From Bacteroidia bacterium (GTDB taxonomy: Bacteria; Bacteroidota; Bacteroidia; Chitinophagales; Chitinophagaceae): a stretch of 64,000 bases of DNA. A model generated the notes under the pieces. That model had not been told where the DNA came from and did no database searches. It saw only the letters and a list, made by a program, of their open reading frames with translations. Location: assembly GCA_030427635.1 (NCBI GenBank), contig JAUIBA010000019.1, forward strand, positions 1 through 64,000. Direction: 5' to 3'. Position numbers and translations under genes: made by a program. Shown here one piece after another: positions 29,747 to 39,872 of this stretch (its first letter is position 1; each line of letters starts with the position of its first letter).

Positions 29747-32206
29747 TTACTCTTTTCTGAAGGTGACAGTTTGTACTGCGCCTTCAGGCGATGTTACTTT
29801 TATCCAGTATACTCCCTGTGGCAGGCTTGCTACAGAAATACGCTCGCTGATGGTACCGGCATGTACCGGCATCTTTGCCCGCTCCACTATTCTGCCACCG
29901 GCATCAGTGATTGTGTACCAGGCTATGCCAGAGTGTTTGCCCAGGGTGCCGTGCAGCATAAATGTACCTGTAACCGGGTTAGGGTAGAGAGACAGATGAG
30001 CTGCCGGGGTATAGTTTTCAGTTGTGGTAAGTGTGGGCACAGTGGTTGTATCTTCCGGTACGGAAGATGTATCCGGGTCGCCTATTTTCTGAATGAAGCC
30101 CTGCATGAATGACAGAGAACAGCCACCGGTAGGGTTCAGGGCTCCGGGTGTGGCTATACTATCTGTACTTCTGGTACGACCACATACATACACTGCTTTG
30201 CCAAAGTAGTCAATGCTATACGGCTCATCATATCCGTCACCCCCCAGGTAGCTACACCACTTCTGCTCACCTATAAGGTTAAATTTGGCCATAAAGCCAT
30301 CAGCACTACCACCGCCATACACCGTCTGCCATGCTGTATCTGATGCCAGTCCGCTGGTACTTGTAGTATAGCCAATTGCATATACGTTGGCAGAGTCATC
30401 TGTAGTGATTCTGCTGAACTCTACATTTTCATCCTGCGGGCCACCCAGATACGTGCCCCACATTCTGTAACCTATTTCCGGATGGAACTTCACAACAAAC
30501 GCATCATTCAATCCACCTCTTGCTGTTTGGAACCCTGTAGCAGTGCTAATATTATTATCACTGTTTGTATGTCCCATCAGATATATATTGCCAAATGGGT
30601 CGCAGGCAATGCCACCTACAGCATCGTCCTGGTTACCCCCATAATAGGTGCTCCATGAATAACTTCCGTTTTCAAACAGCTTAACGATAAATGCATCCAA
30701 TGAGCCGCCACCATATGTTACCTGATGGGCGTATGGGAAACTGATAATGCCCGACGAGCTGGCCGTATTACCACACATATATATAGCATAACCGTCGGTA
30801 GCCATCACACCGGATGTCTCAGAGCCCGGGCCGCCAAAGTATGTTCCCCATTGCCTTGCACCTGAACCATCATATTTTATGAGGTAAGCGTCAGACCCAC
30901 CGGATTTTACCGGTTGAAATCCGGTAGGTGTGGATATTCCTGTTCCTTCCGTCGTTTCTCCGGATACAAAAACGTTAGTACCTATACACAGCACCGACCA
31001 GGGGTTGTTAAAGCCGGCACCACCTATGTAGGTACCCCATAAACGGGTACCATCGTTGTCGAACTTTACGAGGAAGCCATCTGTCATACCGCCGCCATAT
31101 GCAGGCTGCTGGCTGCCCGGGGTGGCAATTCCGGTAGTGCTGGTAGTTACCCCTACCATATATGCTTTGCCATCTATGTCAGAGCCTACGCCTGTGGCGT
31201 AGTCGGCATCGGCAGTGCCATAGTAAGTACCCCACTGGCGTATACCACCTGTATCAAACTTTACAAGAAATGCGTCAGTATAGCCACCGAATGTACTCTG
31301 AAAGCCACCTGATGTTGCCATTGTACCGGTAGTACCACACCAGGTGAGGCCTCCGGCATAAAGCGCTGCAGAATCATGTACATCTATATCATACAGTATT
31401 GTTGTGCTGGTATCCGGTCCATAATAAGTACCCCATATCAGTTCCGGGTCTATCAGTATGGCATCTTTATATCCTTTCAGGTCATAGCTGAGTACATCTC
31501 CGTTCAGGTGGAATGATGATGGCTGTTTGGTGCCATCTGCAGAAAAACATACCGGCGCTTTTTCAGTTACGGTACCCATAGGTGTGGCAGCTGTTATGCT
31601 GCCATCATTATTAACCGTCAGGCTGGTGTGCCCTTTATAGCGCAGCTTTATATCGGATGCATTCCCGTTTTTACCTACTACAAATTCATGTTCCAGTTTG
31701 TTGCCGTTTACATAAACTACCCAGTCTATATCAGGGTAAACGTTCTTGTAGGTAACACGGTCATAGGTATGGGCGCGTATACCCTGCTCCGGACAACCTT
31801 CGGTGTAGTAATTCTCGTAATACGAAAGTTGTTTTCCTGCTATTGCCTGAGCTGCTGTATTAGCACCTACCAGCTCTACATCCAGCCTGTATGTATGAAT
31901 GTTAGCTTTGGGCATTTCTATATTTTCGGGGTTTCTGCTGCGTTTCAGTAGCTCAGATACCGGGCCGCTCAGCACTTCTGTTTTTGTAAACATGTAATGC
32001 AGGGCGCCATTGCCTATGAAAACATTCACATTGCCTGCAGGCAGCACAAACTGAATGTCATTTCTGCTTTTCCCGTTCTGGTCATGAATCTGACCATTAT
32101 TTTCCAGCAGGGCATAAGTGCGTACATCCCGCGACGGTACATTCCGTGCAGTAGCGCTAATGGCACAGGACAGCAGTGCCAGACAGGTAATAAAATTCTT
32201 TTTCAT
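29747..32206 (-). CDS. SBBP beta-propeller repeat protein with T9SS type A domain
   Basis: Repeated WGTYYGG...D..GF.VKFD; C-terminal LSLYPNPVTGTFMLHG...LPQGVYWIKV. Confidence 0.9.
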   Translation of the reverse strand: MKKNFITCLALLSCAISATARNVPSRDVRTYALLENNGQIHDQNGKSRNDIQFVLPAGNVNVFIGNGALHYMFTKTEVLSGPVSELLKRSRNPENIEMPKANIHTYRLDVELVGANTAAQAIAGKQLSYYENYYTEGCPEQGIRAHTYDRVTYKNVYPDIDWVVYVNGNKLEHEFVVGKNGNASDIKLRYKGHTSLTVNNDGSITAATPMGTVTEKAPVCFSADGTKQPSSFHLNGDVLSYDLKGYKDAILIDPELIWGTYYGPDTSTTILYDIDVHDSAALYAGGLTWCGTTGTMATSGGFQSTFGGYTDAFLVKFDTGGIRQWGTYYGTADADYATGVGSDIDGKAYMVGVTTSTTGIATPGSQQPAYGGGMTDGFLVKFDNDGTRLWGTYIGGAGFNNPWSVLCIGTNVFVSGETTEGTGISTPTGFQPVKSGGSDAYLIKYDGSGARQWGTYFGGPGSETSGVMATDGYAIYMCGNTASSSGIISFPYAHQVTYGGGSLDAFIVKLFENGSYSWSTYYGGNQDDAVGGIACDPFGNIYLMGHTNSDNNISTATGFQTARGGLNDAFVVKFHPEIGYRMWGTYLGGPQDENVEFSRITTDDSANVYAIGYTTSTSGLASDTAWQTVYGGGSADGFMAKFNLIGEQKWCSYLGGDGYDEPYSIDYFGKAVYVCGRTRSTDSIATPGALNPTGGCSLSFMQGFIQKIGDPDTSSVPEDTTTVPTLTTTENYTPAAHLSLYPNPVTGTFMLHGTLGKHSGIAWYTITDAGGRIVERAKMPVHAGTISERISVASLPQGVYWIKVTSPEGAVQTVTFRKE

Positions 32207-32435
32207 GTATGATAACAGTATAAAACAGCCTTAATATTGCCTTAACACAAGGATAAGACATACTGTAACTTATGGAAAATTAAGAGGAAACGATGGATTT
32301 TCCAAAATTCACATATCAGTAAACTGAACGTGTTTTTAGCGTGTTGCTACAAATATTAACAGACAGGTAAAATTGCCAATAATCGCTGAAATACAACTTT
32401 TTACAGCTCATAGGGTTATACGGATTCAGTAAAAA

Positions 32436-32483
32436 AATACACGACATCCCGCATCGAATATAATGACGTGAATGTCGTGTATT
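32436..32483 (-). terminator. Long-loop terminator-like inverted repeat after the PIG-L gene
   Basis: 12-bp arms AATACACGACAT/ATGTCGTGTATT with a 24-nt loop, T tract at 3' end on the minus strand. Confidence 0.6.
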
Positions 32484-32526
32484 ATGTGGTTAAATGCAGC
32501 GTACAGAATGTGCCTTGCTACATTGG

Positions 32527-34992
32527 TCATTTACCTATGCTCAGCATATTCATCAGCAGCTTTATAGCCCCTTTATTTCCGGCAGGTAACTGTCTGGAAA
32601 ATGACAATGCGGTATATATATAATGTCCCTTACCGGTTTTTGTATAAAGGGTACTGCCTTCCAGTGGCTGCTCTCCGGTATCATTCATAGAGAAGATAGT
32701 AGCATAGCGCTTGTCCCACTTCTGTGTAAAGTATAAGCCACGCTCCTGTACCCAATCTTTAAAGCCGTCATTTCCTATTTTATTAGGGGCATTGAGCAGT
32801 TTATGTTCAGCATTTATGAAGCGTACTTCGGCATCCTCCTCTGTAACCCGGTCGCGGGACAGGGTAAACGGATATGGGCCCAGATGTTCTGTACTAAGAC
32901 CATGTGCTGTGTTGTACTGCATTACCAGTGTGCCTCCGTTACGGGCATACTCCAGCAGCATAGGTAGCCATGCAGTCATACGTTTTTCGGCGTTTACAGC
33001 TCTGATACCAGTGATAATTGCATCATACTTAGCCAGATTGGCTACTGACGAGAAGTCGGCATCCTTCAGTATTTCCACATCCAGTCCTGCCTGTCTTAAT
33101 ACATCAGGTACTTTATCTCCGGCGCCTTCTACGTAGCCTATCTTTTTTACATTACATTTCCATGTAGGTGCCAGTACTCTTGCCATAGGGTCAGAACAGT
33201 ATTGTAGTGTAGGCAGGTGGTCATACTGTATTATGTGAAGGGTAGCAGAGTTAGGTACATTAAGCATGGCTATGAGATGGAAATCTTTTCCTGCCAGCTC
33301 TTTTGCTGCCGCTACTTTAAACGGTATCAGTGTATCTGTACCCTTTTTCAGGGTAAGTCCCTGCAGTTCAAAAACAGGTTTGGAGAGTACATCTGTCATG
33401 ATGCTCAGGTATTTTCCGCTTATGTCAGTGTATGCATGTACCCGCACTGCGGCCTGTACGCTTCCGTCGGCACCTGCTACAAAAACATCGTTACTCAGCT
33501 CTACGGTAGCATCAGGTACTATACGCAGTTGTTCTGTTACATCTCCTTTTACAGGGTCCAGACGCTTATAGGAGAGTGGTACCTGCATACTGAATGGTGT
33601 GCCTGCTACATCTATGGTTAAAGTAATAAACAGGGCTGCAGGTGTTTCCGGCAGTCCTGCCATCTCATCATCCGGCATGTAGTAGAGGGCATTTGTAGTG
33701 CCGGCTTTGGAAAGCCAGTAGGGTTGTGTGACAGCAGCGTCGGAGGGAATAGTAAAGTTGCGGTCAATGGAATACAGATTATCGCCAGCCAGTTTCAGAG
33801 ACATTGAGGTGTCATTTTTCTGCCATCTGGCTGCGGTAAGCGTCACTGGCGTGCCCCCTCTGGCTATAAGGCGAAGTGTAAAGGGGAGTGTCTCGCCACG
33901 TACTGCCTCAGGCTGTTTTGTGTACAGCTCAGCCATTACACCTGCGCAGTGGAGGATAGTAAGGTCTGTTTCGTGCAGCTTTTGTTCTCTCCAGTAGTCG
34001 TCCTTTACGGCAGCAATTTTCTTTCTTACAGCTATCAGAGCCGGTATGCTGGCATCTGGCCGCTGAAAGCTGAACTGCTCCTGTATTTTTTTCAGGTCGG
34101 CATCTATATCTGCCCTGTTTACGCGGCCCCATGTGATATCAATTCCTTCAAACAGAGAGTTGGTGAATGGCGTACCATCTGTAAGCGCGAAGTATTCTGT
34201 CTGCACGCCTGGTACAGACGGGGTGCCGGCACCCTGGCTTTTATGTATGCTACGGCTTTGCCCGGCCAGCTCTCCCACACCCATTCCCAGCTCCGGCACA
34301 AACTGCCCTACCGGTAGTTTGAACTGGTCTTCTGTGGTGGTATTGCGGGAGCCAAACCTGAATGAGTTGAAAAGCAGACGGGTGGGTTGCCATGCAGCAT
34401 ACATTTTCAGCTGCTCAGGATATTTTGTCCGGTCTCCGGCTGCTTTGAAGGCATCAGCGGCTATTATTGCCGATGCTGCATGCTGCCCGTGTCCGGCATT
34501 GGAATCGGGAGGAAACCTGCATATAACAACATCTGGCCTGAAGCGACGTATAGCGCGTACGGCATCTCCGGTAAGTACATCTCTGGGCCAGTGTTTGAAG
34601 GTTTCTTCATAATTTTTGGAGAAGCCGAAATCTACAGCGCGTGAAAAAAACTGCTCAGCGCCATCCAGTCTGCGTGCTTCTATGAGTTCGTGTGTACGTA
34701 TCAGACCCAGCGCAGCCCCCTGCTCTTTTCCCAGCAGGTTTTGCCCTCCATCTCCGCGGGTAAGAGAAAGATAGCCGGTGCGTACATGCTGCTCATTTAC
34801 CAGCCATGCCAGCAGGCGGGTATTTTCATCATCGGGATGGGCCGCCACGTATAATACATTTGTCAGGTTGCGCAGCTGGGCTATCTCGTGATATATGGTT
34901 GCAGAGGATGCGGGTCTCAGTTGCTGTCCGTATACGACAGAGGTAAACAATACTGAAATAAAAAAAAGATAACATCTGTTCATCATTCGCAC
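32527..34992 (-). CDS. PIG-L family deacetylase with large C-terminal extension
   Basis: NVLYVAAHPDDENTRLLAWLVNEQHVRTGYLSLTRGDGGQNLLG; glutamine-amidotransferase-like C-terminal segment (YDAIITGIRAVN...GGTLVMQYNT). Confidence 0.9.
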   Translation of the reverse strand: MRMMNRCYLFFISVLFTSVVYGQQLRPASSATIYHEIAQLRNLTNVLYVAAHPDDENTRLLAWLVNEQHVRTGYLSLTRGDGGQNLLGKEQGAALGLIRTHELIEARRLDGAEQFFSRAVDFGFSKNYEETFKHWPRDVLTGDAVRAIRRFRPDVVICRFPPDSNAGHGQHAASAIIAADAFKAAGDRTKYPEQLKMYAAWQPTRLLFNSFRFGSRNTTTEDQFKLPVGQFVPELGMGVGELAGQSRSIHKSQGAGTPSVPGVQTEYFALTDGTPFTNSLFEGIDITWGRVNRADIDADLKKIQEQFSFQRPDASIPALIAVRKKIAAVKDDYWREQKLHETDLTILHCAGVMAELYTKQPEAVRGETLPFTLRLIARGGTPVTLTAARWQKNDTSMSLKLAGDNLYSIDRNFTIPSDAAVTQPYWLSKAGTTNALYYMPDDEMAGLPETPAALFITLTIDVAGTPFSMQVPLSYKRLDPVKGDVTEQLRIVPDATVELSNDVFVAGADGSVQAAVRVHAYTDISGKYLSIMTDVLSKPVFELQGLTLKKGTDTLIPFKVAAAKELAGKDFHLIAMLNVPNSATLHIIQYDHLPTLQYCSDPMARVLAPTWKCNVKKIGYVEGAGDKVPDVLRQAGLDVEILKDADFSSVANLAKYDAIITGIRAVNAEKRMTAWLPMLLEYARNGGTLVMQYNTAHGLSTEHLGPYPFTLSRDRVTEEDAEVRFINAEHKLLNAPNKIGNDGFKDWVQERGLYFTQKWDKRYATIFSMNDTGEQPLEGSTLYTKTGKGHYIYTALSFSRQLPAGNKGAIKLLMNMLSIGK

Positions 34993-35099
34993 GTATTTTG
35001 GTCTTTTGGTGAATAGCAGGCATCAAATGTACAGACTATTGCTTTATGCGTTTGGTGAATTAGCAGTTAACGAGTACTTTCGGCACGTTAGTTTACCCC

Positions 35100-36941
35100 A
35101 TGTGCGGCATTGCAGGATATATAGGCTTCGATATTAATAAAGGCAATCATTTTGTGCGCCGGGCAGATACGCTGCTTATACATCGTGGCCCTGATGATTC
35201 CGGTATATATACAGATGAGCACGTAGCGCTGTTACATCGCCGGTTGTCTATCCTTGACTTATCGCCATCTGGTCACCAGCCCATGACCTCTTCCTGCGGA
35301 CGCTATACGATTGTGTTCAATGGAGAAATTTATAATCACCTGGAGCTCAGGAAACAATATCTGAGTAATCATTCCTTCAGAGGGCATTCGGATACAGAGA
35401 CCATCATAGAGCTGTTTCGTTTAAAGCAGGAGCAGATGTTATATGATATGGTGGGTATGTGGGGGATAATAATCTGGGACAGGGAGCGGAGAGCCGCCTT
35501 TGTTTCCAGAGACAGGTACGGACAAAAGCCGGTTTATGTAAGGCGTGATGGTAATGACTGGTATATAGCCAGTGAGATGAAGCCATTGCTGAAAGACGAT
35601 GCTCCCAATGTTGCAGATGCTACTGCTGTGGTAGAATATCTGGCGCTGGGCAATTATGGGCATCTGGGCACTCACAGTTTCTTCAGGGATATTGCCCATT
35701 TCCCTCAGGGGCATTATGCGTGGATATCGCCGGGGCAGGAAAGCCTCAATACCGTAGAGTACTGGAAGCTGCCTGAAATTCAGAGGCGTAATCAGAAGCC
35801 ATTTGATGAACAGGCAAAAAAGGAGCTGCATGATAGTATCATGGAGGGCACGCTGTCCCAGACGCTGGCCGATGTGCCTATTGGTATTACCTTATCAGGT
35901 GGTATAGACTCATCTATTATAGCCGGAATACTGGCACGGCATTGCACCCGCGAAGTACATGTGTTTACAGCGCAGGCCCGCGGCAGCAAATTTGATGAGA
36001 GCCGGTATGTGGACGCTGTTATTGCTATGAATAAGAATGGCAATTTCAAAGTGCACAGAAAGGACCTTGAAGAGCTATCATTGAAAGATAATCTGCAGCA
36101 TTACATCGATATTCAGGAAGAACCCTTTGGCGATCCGTCCATAATGGCCCATGGGTTTCTGATGGGTATGGCAGCAGATGCCGGTATAAAAGTAATATTG
36201 AACGGACAGGGGGCAGATGAACTGTTTTTCGGGTATAATAATATGGCTCAGGCCATACTCCTGCAGCAGTTACGTACACTGCGTTTTCACAGGGTCAATG
36301 ACAACCTTATGAAAATGAATCTGGGTCGTGCATATCTGTTACGCACACTATTAAAAACATTATCACCCTCTACTGAGCAGCGTATGCGCCGCAAGTCGCG
36401 TATAGAGCGGCGTACTTTCCTTACGCCCGAGCTGCGTGCAAAGGCAGATGATGAACTTACCGGGCATTATAATTATGCCAAGCCATATGATGTATGGTGC
36501 GAGAGTATTTACGGTGTGCATCTGCCACATCTGGTACAGTATGATGACAGAAATGGAATGTCCCGTAGTATAGAGGGGCGTATGCCGTTTCTGGACCATC
36601 GCATCGCAGAGCTGGTAGCTACTATCAGGCCCAATGAATTTCTGATGAATGGCAAGCGAAAATACCTGCTTAGGGAAGCCTGCAGGGAGTTCCTGCCCGA
36701 TGAGGTATATAACCGCACCGATAAAATAGGATTTTATACGCCACTTATAGACGCTCTGTACCGGGACGAAAAATGGGCATTGGAAATGCTGGCTGCCTGC
36801 ACATTTACCACCCCTGAAGCCCGCGATAAAATGGTATCGGGGCTCAAATCGCGCAAGCTGAACGTTCCTGCGGCATTGCTGATATGGCGTAGTATTTCTG
36901 TATCAGTATGGATGAATACATTCAATGTGCGCCTTGTCTGA
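35100..36941 (+). CDS. asnB: Asparagine synthase (glutamine-hydrolysing)
   Basis: MCGIAGYIGF...LIHRGPDDSG (class II GATase) and GITLSGGIDSSIIAGIL (PP-loop). Confidence 0.93.
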   Translation: MCGIAGYIGFDINKGNHFVRRADTLLIHRGPDDSGIYTDEHVALLHRRLSILDLSPSGHQPMTSSCGRYTIVFNGEIYNHLELRKQYLSNHSFRGHSDTETIIELFRLKQEQMLYDMVGMWGIIIWDRERRAAFVSRDRYGQKPVYVRRDGNDWYIASEMKPLLKDDAPNVADATAVVEYLALGNYGHLGTHSFFRDIAHFPQGHYAWISPGQESLNTVEYWKLPEIQRRNQKPFDEQAKKELHDSIMEGTLSQTLADVPIGITLSGGIDSSIIAGILARHCTREVHVFTAQARGSKFDESRYVDAVIAMNKNGNFKVHRKDLEELSLKDNLQHYIDIQEEPFGDPSIMAHGFLMGMAADAGIKVILNGQGADELFFGYNNMAQAILLQQLRTLRFHRVNDNLMKMNLGRAYLLRTLLKTLSPSTEQRMRRKSRIERRTFLTPELRAKADDELTGHYNYAKPYDVWCESIYGVHLPHLVQYDDRNGMSRSIEGRMPFLDHRIAELVATIRPNEFLMNGKRKYLLREACREFLPDEVYNRTDKIGFYTPLIDALYRDEKWALEMLAACTFTTPEARDKMVSGLKSRKLNVPAALLIWRSISVSVWMNTFNVRLV

Positions 36942-36952
36942 ACCGGGGTACA

Positions 36953-37888
36953 TTACCAGTTCTTGGCAGGGGCATTGTTACGAAACTCTTTTGGGCGTAC
37001 TACGGTGAATACACGGGATATATTAAACCCAAAGTGTAGCTGCCCGTCTGTCCAGGTATCTGTGGTCTGATTGATGAATGAACGCTCTGTAATTCCCTGA
37101 GAGTTGGTAAAGAAGAGTTGGAAAACATGGCCTCCGGTTTCTATATCTGCACCCAGTGAAAACGAGTTGTAGGTAGTAACGCCGCTGAAGGGCATATCTG
37201 CATTGTTGATACGGTAGTAATACTCTGCTGTAACTGCTACCCGGTTACTCACTTTATACCGTCCTCCTATACCCATAGAGAACATTGTATTGCTGAACTT
37301 TGAGCTGTCTATCAGGTTTAAATGTACTACTGATGGCATAAGCTGCAGAGATAGCTTTTTACTGAACTTCCTTGCTATCAGCAGCTGATTTGTATAGGCC
37401 AGTCTGTGTGTAAAATAATACTCCATACCGGGCGGCATCTGAGGCGCTTTGCCTCCTAATGCTGCTATACCGCCAAACCATGATACTGATACAGGAGTGC
37501 CATCTACTTTCTGCGACAGCAGTTTTACCTTGGCAAAGCCATCATTGGTTTTACCCAGTGTATTGTGACCAATGCCTACCATCAACCACTTTGTAACACC
37601 ATAGTCCAGACCTATGCGGGTTGTAGCATTATCTATACCAAAGAAGTTTTCTGTACCATCGCTCACTCTGCCAAAACGGTGCAGAATACGGAAATCCAGC
37701 ACGCCGGCAGCAAGATTTTCTACAGTACTGCTGTTTATGATGCGGGTAGCTTTGAATGTTGCTGTTACTTCTTCTTTTTTATCAGTTTTTGTAGCATTGT
37801 CCAGCTCGCTCATCAGGTCATCAGTTGATTGTCCGTATCCGGCAAATGAACATGTAAGCAGTAATAGTGCAGTAGAGATGCAGCGCAT
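36953..37888 (-). CDS. DUF5777-like beta-barrel protein
   Basis: FKATRIINSSTVENLAAGVLDFRILHRFG...FFGIDNATTRIGLDYGVTKWLMVGIG. Confidence 0.8.
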   Translation of the reverse strand: MRCISTALLLLTCSFAGYGQSTDDLMSELDNATKTDKKEEVTATFKATRIINSSTVENLAAGVLDFRILHRFGRVSDGTENFFGIDNATTRIGLDYGVTKWLMVGIGHNTLGKTNDGFAKVKLLSQKVDGTPVSVSWFGGIAALGGKAPQMPPGMEYYFTHRLAYTNQLLIARKFSKKLSLQLMPSVVHLNLIDSSKFSNTMFSMGIGGRYKVSNRVAVTAEYYYRINNADMPFSGVTTYNSFSLGADIETGGHVFQLFFTNSQGITERSFINQTTDTWTDGQLHFGFNISRVFTVVRPKEFRNNAPAKNW

Positions 37889-37923
37889 AGTATGTCTGGT
37901 ATGTATTTGGTTGTGATACTGTA

Positions 37924-38475
37924 TTATTTCCCTGTAAGCTCAGAGTTTACTGTGATTTTTGCTTCCTTGCCTACCTTGTCGGCTACCAGGTTAGGTATGG
38001 ATATGCCATAGTCTTCCAGTTTCACCGCAAATGTAGCTTCCAGTTTTACTTTTTTGTCAGCCACCGTTATTTTACCCGGAACTGATACTTCTTTTGTTAC
38101 GCCGTGTATAGTGAGCTTTCCTTTTACAGTCACATTATGTGAGCCAGACGTAGACGCAATGCCGGCATCTTTGCCCTCTATCCCACCTTTGAATTCAGCT
38201 TTGGGATATTTATCGCTCTCCATGTAGTTTTCATTGAAATGCTGCTGCATCAGATCCCGTTGAAATTTAAAGCTTCTCACAGGAACCTGAAATACCAGTT
38301 TGCCATCTGCGGCGCTCAGTATAGCAGCTACTTCATTATTTACAGCATCAATCTGTTCCGGAGATTTTGGCGCTGTAGCGTCAAAAGTTATTTTGCCCGT
38401 TCGGGTCATATACTTTTGTGCATGCGCGCTGGCAGAAATGCTGGCAGCTAATATTATTAGAAATAGTTTATTCAT
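37924..38475 (-). CDS. YceI family protein
   Basis: RSFKFQRDLMQQHFNENYMESDKYPKAEFKG; KLTIHGVTKEVSVPGKI. Confidence 0.88.
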   Translation of the reverse strand: MNKLFLIILAASISASAHAQKYMTRTGKITFDATAPKSPEQIDAVNNEVAAILSAADGKLVFQVPVRSFKFQRDLMQQHFNENYMESDKYPKAEFKGGIEGKDAGIASTSGSHNVTVKGKLTIHGVTKEVSVPGKITVADKKVKLEATFAVKLEDYGISIPNLVADKVGKEAKITVNSELTGK

Positions 38476-38490
38476 TGTTTTCAGTTTTTA

Positions 38491-38862
38491 TCAGTTATCA
38501 GGAGCCCCCTGGTTTATCCATCTGGTTATTTTATCTATGTCGCATTGCGCCAGCTTTGGCAACCCTTTAGGCATTGACGAGTAGCCCGACTCCCATGAGA
38601 TACTACCTTTCAGTCTGCCATTGTCTATTGCCACCAGTATTCCTTCCCTTGTTGTAAAGTCATATCCGGTTGCAGCTGTATTATTATGACAGCCTGCCAT
38701 GTTACACTTACCGGCCATAATGGGTTTTATATCCAGGCTGTATGTTATAGTTGTGGTATCACAAACTACGACACCTGAAGGATAGAGCTCTTCATATTTA
38801 TCATTATAGCAGCCCGCCAGAACGATAGTGGTGAGTACACCTGTTGCTATTTTTTTTATCAT
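38491..38862 (-). CDS. Small cytochrome c-like lipoprotein
   Basis: Lipobox VLAGCYND; SLDIKPIMAGKCNMAGCHNN (CX4CH), SSMPKG, ITRWINQGAPDN. Confidence 0.7.
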   Translation of the reverse strand: MIKKIATGVLTTIVLAGCYNDKYEELYPSGVVVCDTTTITYSLDIKPIMAGKCNMAGCHNNTAATGYDFTTREGILVAIDNGRLKGSISWESGYSSMPKGLPKLAQCDIDKITRWINQGAPDN

Positions 38863-38867
38863 GTTTG

Positions 38868-39287
38868 TTATTTATCCGGATGCTGGTTTTGTATGATGCA
38901 GTCTGTCAGGGTTACTCCCAGCAGCCCGCTTCCTGAGCAGAAACCTTTTATTTTCAGATTCTGTCCGCTTTTTACAGTTATTCCTTTTTCACGCATACTG
39001 CATTGCACACCCACAAGAGGGTCTCCGGCATCCAGCATTATCATAAGGGTGCCATCCTGCTTGGGTTCTGTTTCCATTACAGTACCCGTTACTTCTATTA
39101 CTTTACCCAGATATTGCTCATTGGCTTTCTGCTCATCATCTGCAAACTCTTTTGTGAGCGCGGTGGCAGTTATAGCAATCCCTGTTTTATCCTCTACTTT
39201 TTCAGGAGGCTTGTTCCATAGATATATAACTGTTGCTACACCTATTAGTGCAAGCGCCAGTGTTGCGAGCAGTATTTTCCTGAACAT
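38868..39287 (-). CDS. Membrane-anchored OB-fold (tRNA_anti-like) protein
   Basis: N-terminal TM; LGKVIEVTGTVMETEPKQDGTLMIML...LKIKGFCSG. Confidence 0.75.
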   Translation of the reverse strand: MFRKILLATLALALIGVATVIYLWNKPPEKVEDKTGIAITATALTKEFADDEQKANEQYLGKVIEVTGTVMETEPKQDGTLMIMLDAGDPLVGVQCSMREKGITVKSGQNLKIKGFCSGSGLLGVTLTDCIIQNQHPDK

Positions 39288-39346
39288 CCTATCTATTTTT
39301 ACTTTACAAATATAACCAAACTGATGAGTTTGCCTATTTAACTATT

Positions 39347-39772
39347 TCACTCTGTTACTAAAAGCCTGTCAGTTCGGTATGCTGTTCCTCTGAAGAGTGC
39401 CAGCTGTTCGTTCTTACTGTTTTTTAGTACTACATCATAAAATCCTGTCCGGTTGCCACAGTGCAGCTCCCTTGCCTCTGCTGTAACAATGTCGCCTTCG
39501 GCAGCCGGTTTCAGAAAGTTAATAGTGGCATCAAGTGCCACACTTAGTCTGCCATGTGAATTACAGGCAAACGCAAATGCACTGTCGGCGGCAGAGAAAA
39601 GAACGCCTCCATGTACAATGCCGAAACCGTTCAGCATTTCTGAGCGTACAGTAAAATGTAGTTTACAGTATCCTTCTCCATGTTCATCAATAATAATGCC
39701 AAGCCACTCAGTAAAACAATCTTTTTCCAGCATAGCAGCAAGGGCTTGCTGAGCAATATTATCACGAGTCAT
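39347..39772 (-). CDS. PaaI-type hotdog thioesterase
   Basis: FGIVHGGVLFSAADSAFAFACN. Confidence 0.88.
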   Translation of the reverse strand: MTRDNIAQQALAAMLEKDCFTEWLGIIIDEHGEGYCKLHFTVRSEMLNGFGIVHGGVLFSAADSAFAFACNSHGRLSVALDATINFLKPAAEGDIVTAEARELHCGNRTGFYDVVLKNSKNEQLALFRGTAYRTDRLLVTE

Positions 39773-39800
39773 CAGCTAAAGGTACGTGGAGTATAGTCGT

Positions 39801-39847
39801 AAAAAAAGAAACGGTCTCCACCGCATTAAAAGCGGGGAGACCGTCTC
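39801..39847 (-). terminator. Strong terminator after the small lipoprotein
   Basis: GAGACGGTCTCC...GGAGACCGTTTC hairpin followed by TTTTTTT on the minus strand. Confidence 0.85.
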
Positions 39848-39872
39848 AGTATTTTTTGACTTTAGCTCTGAA

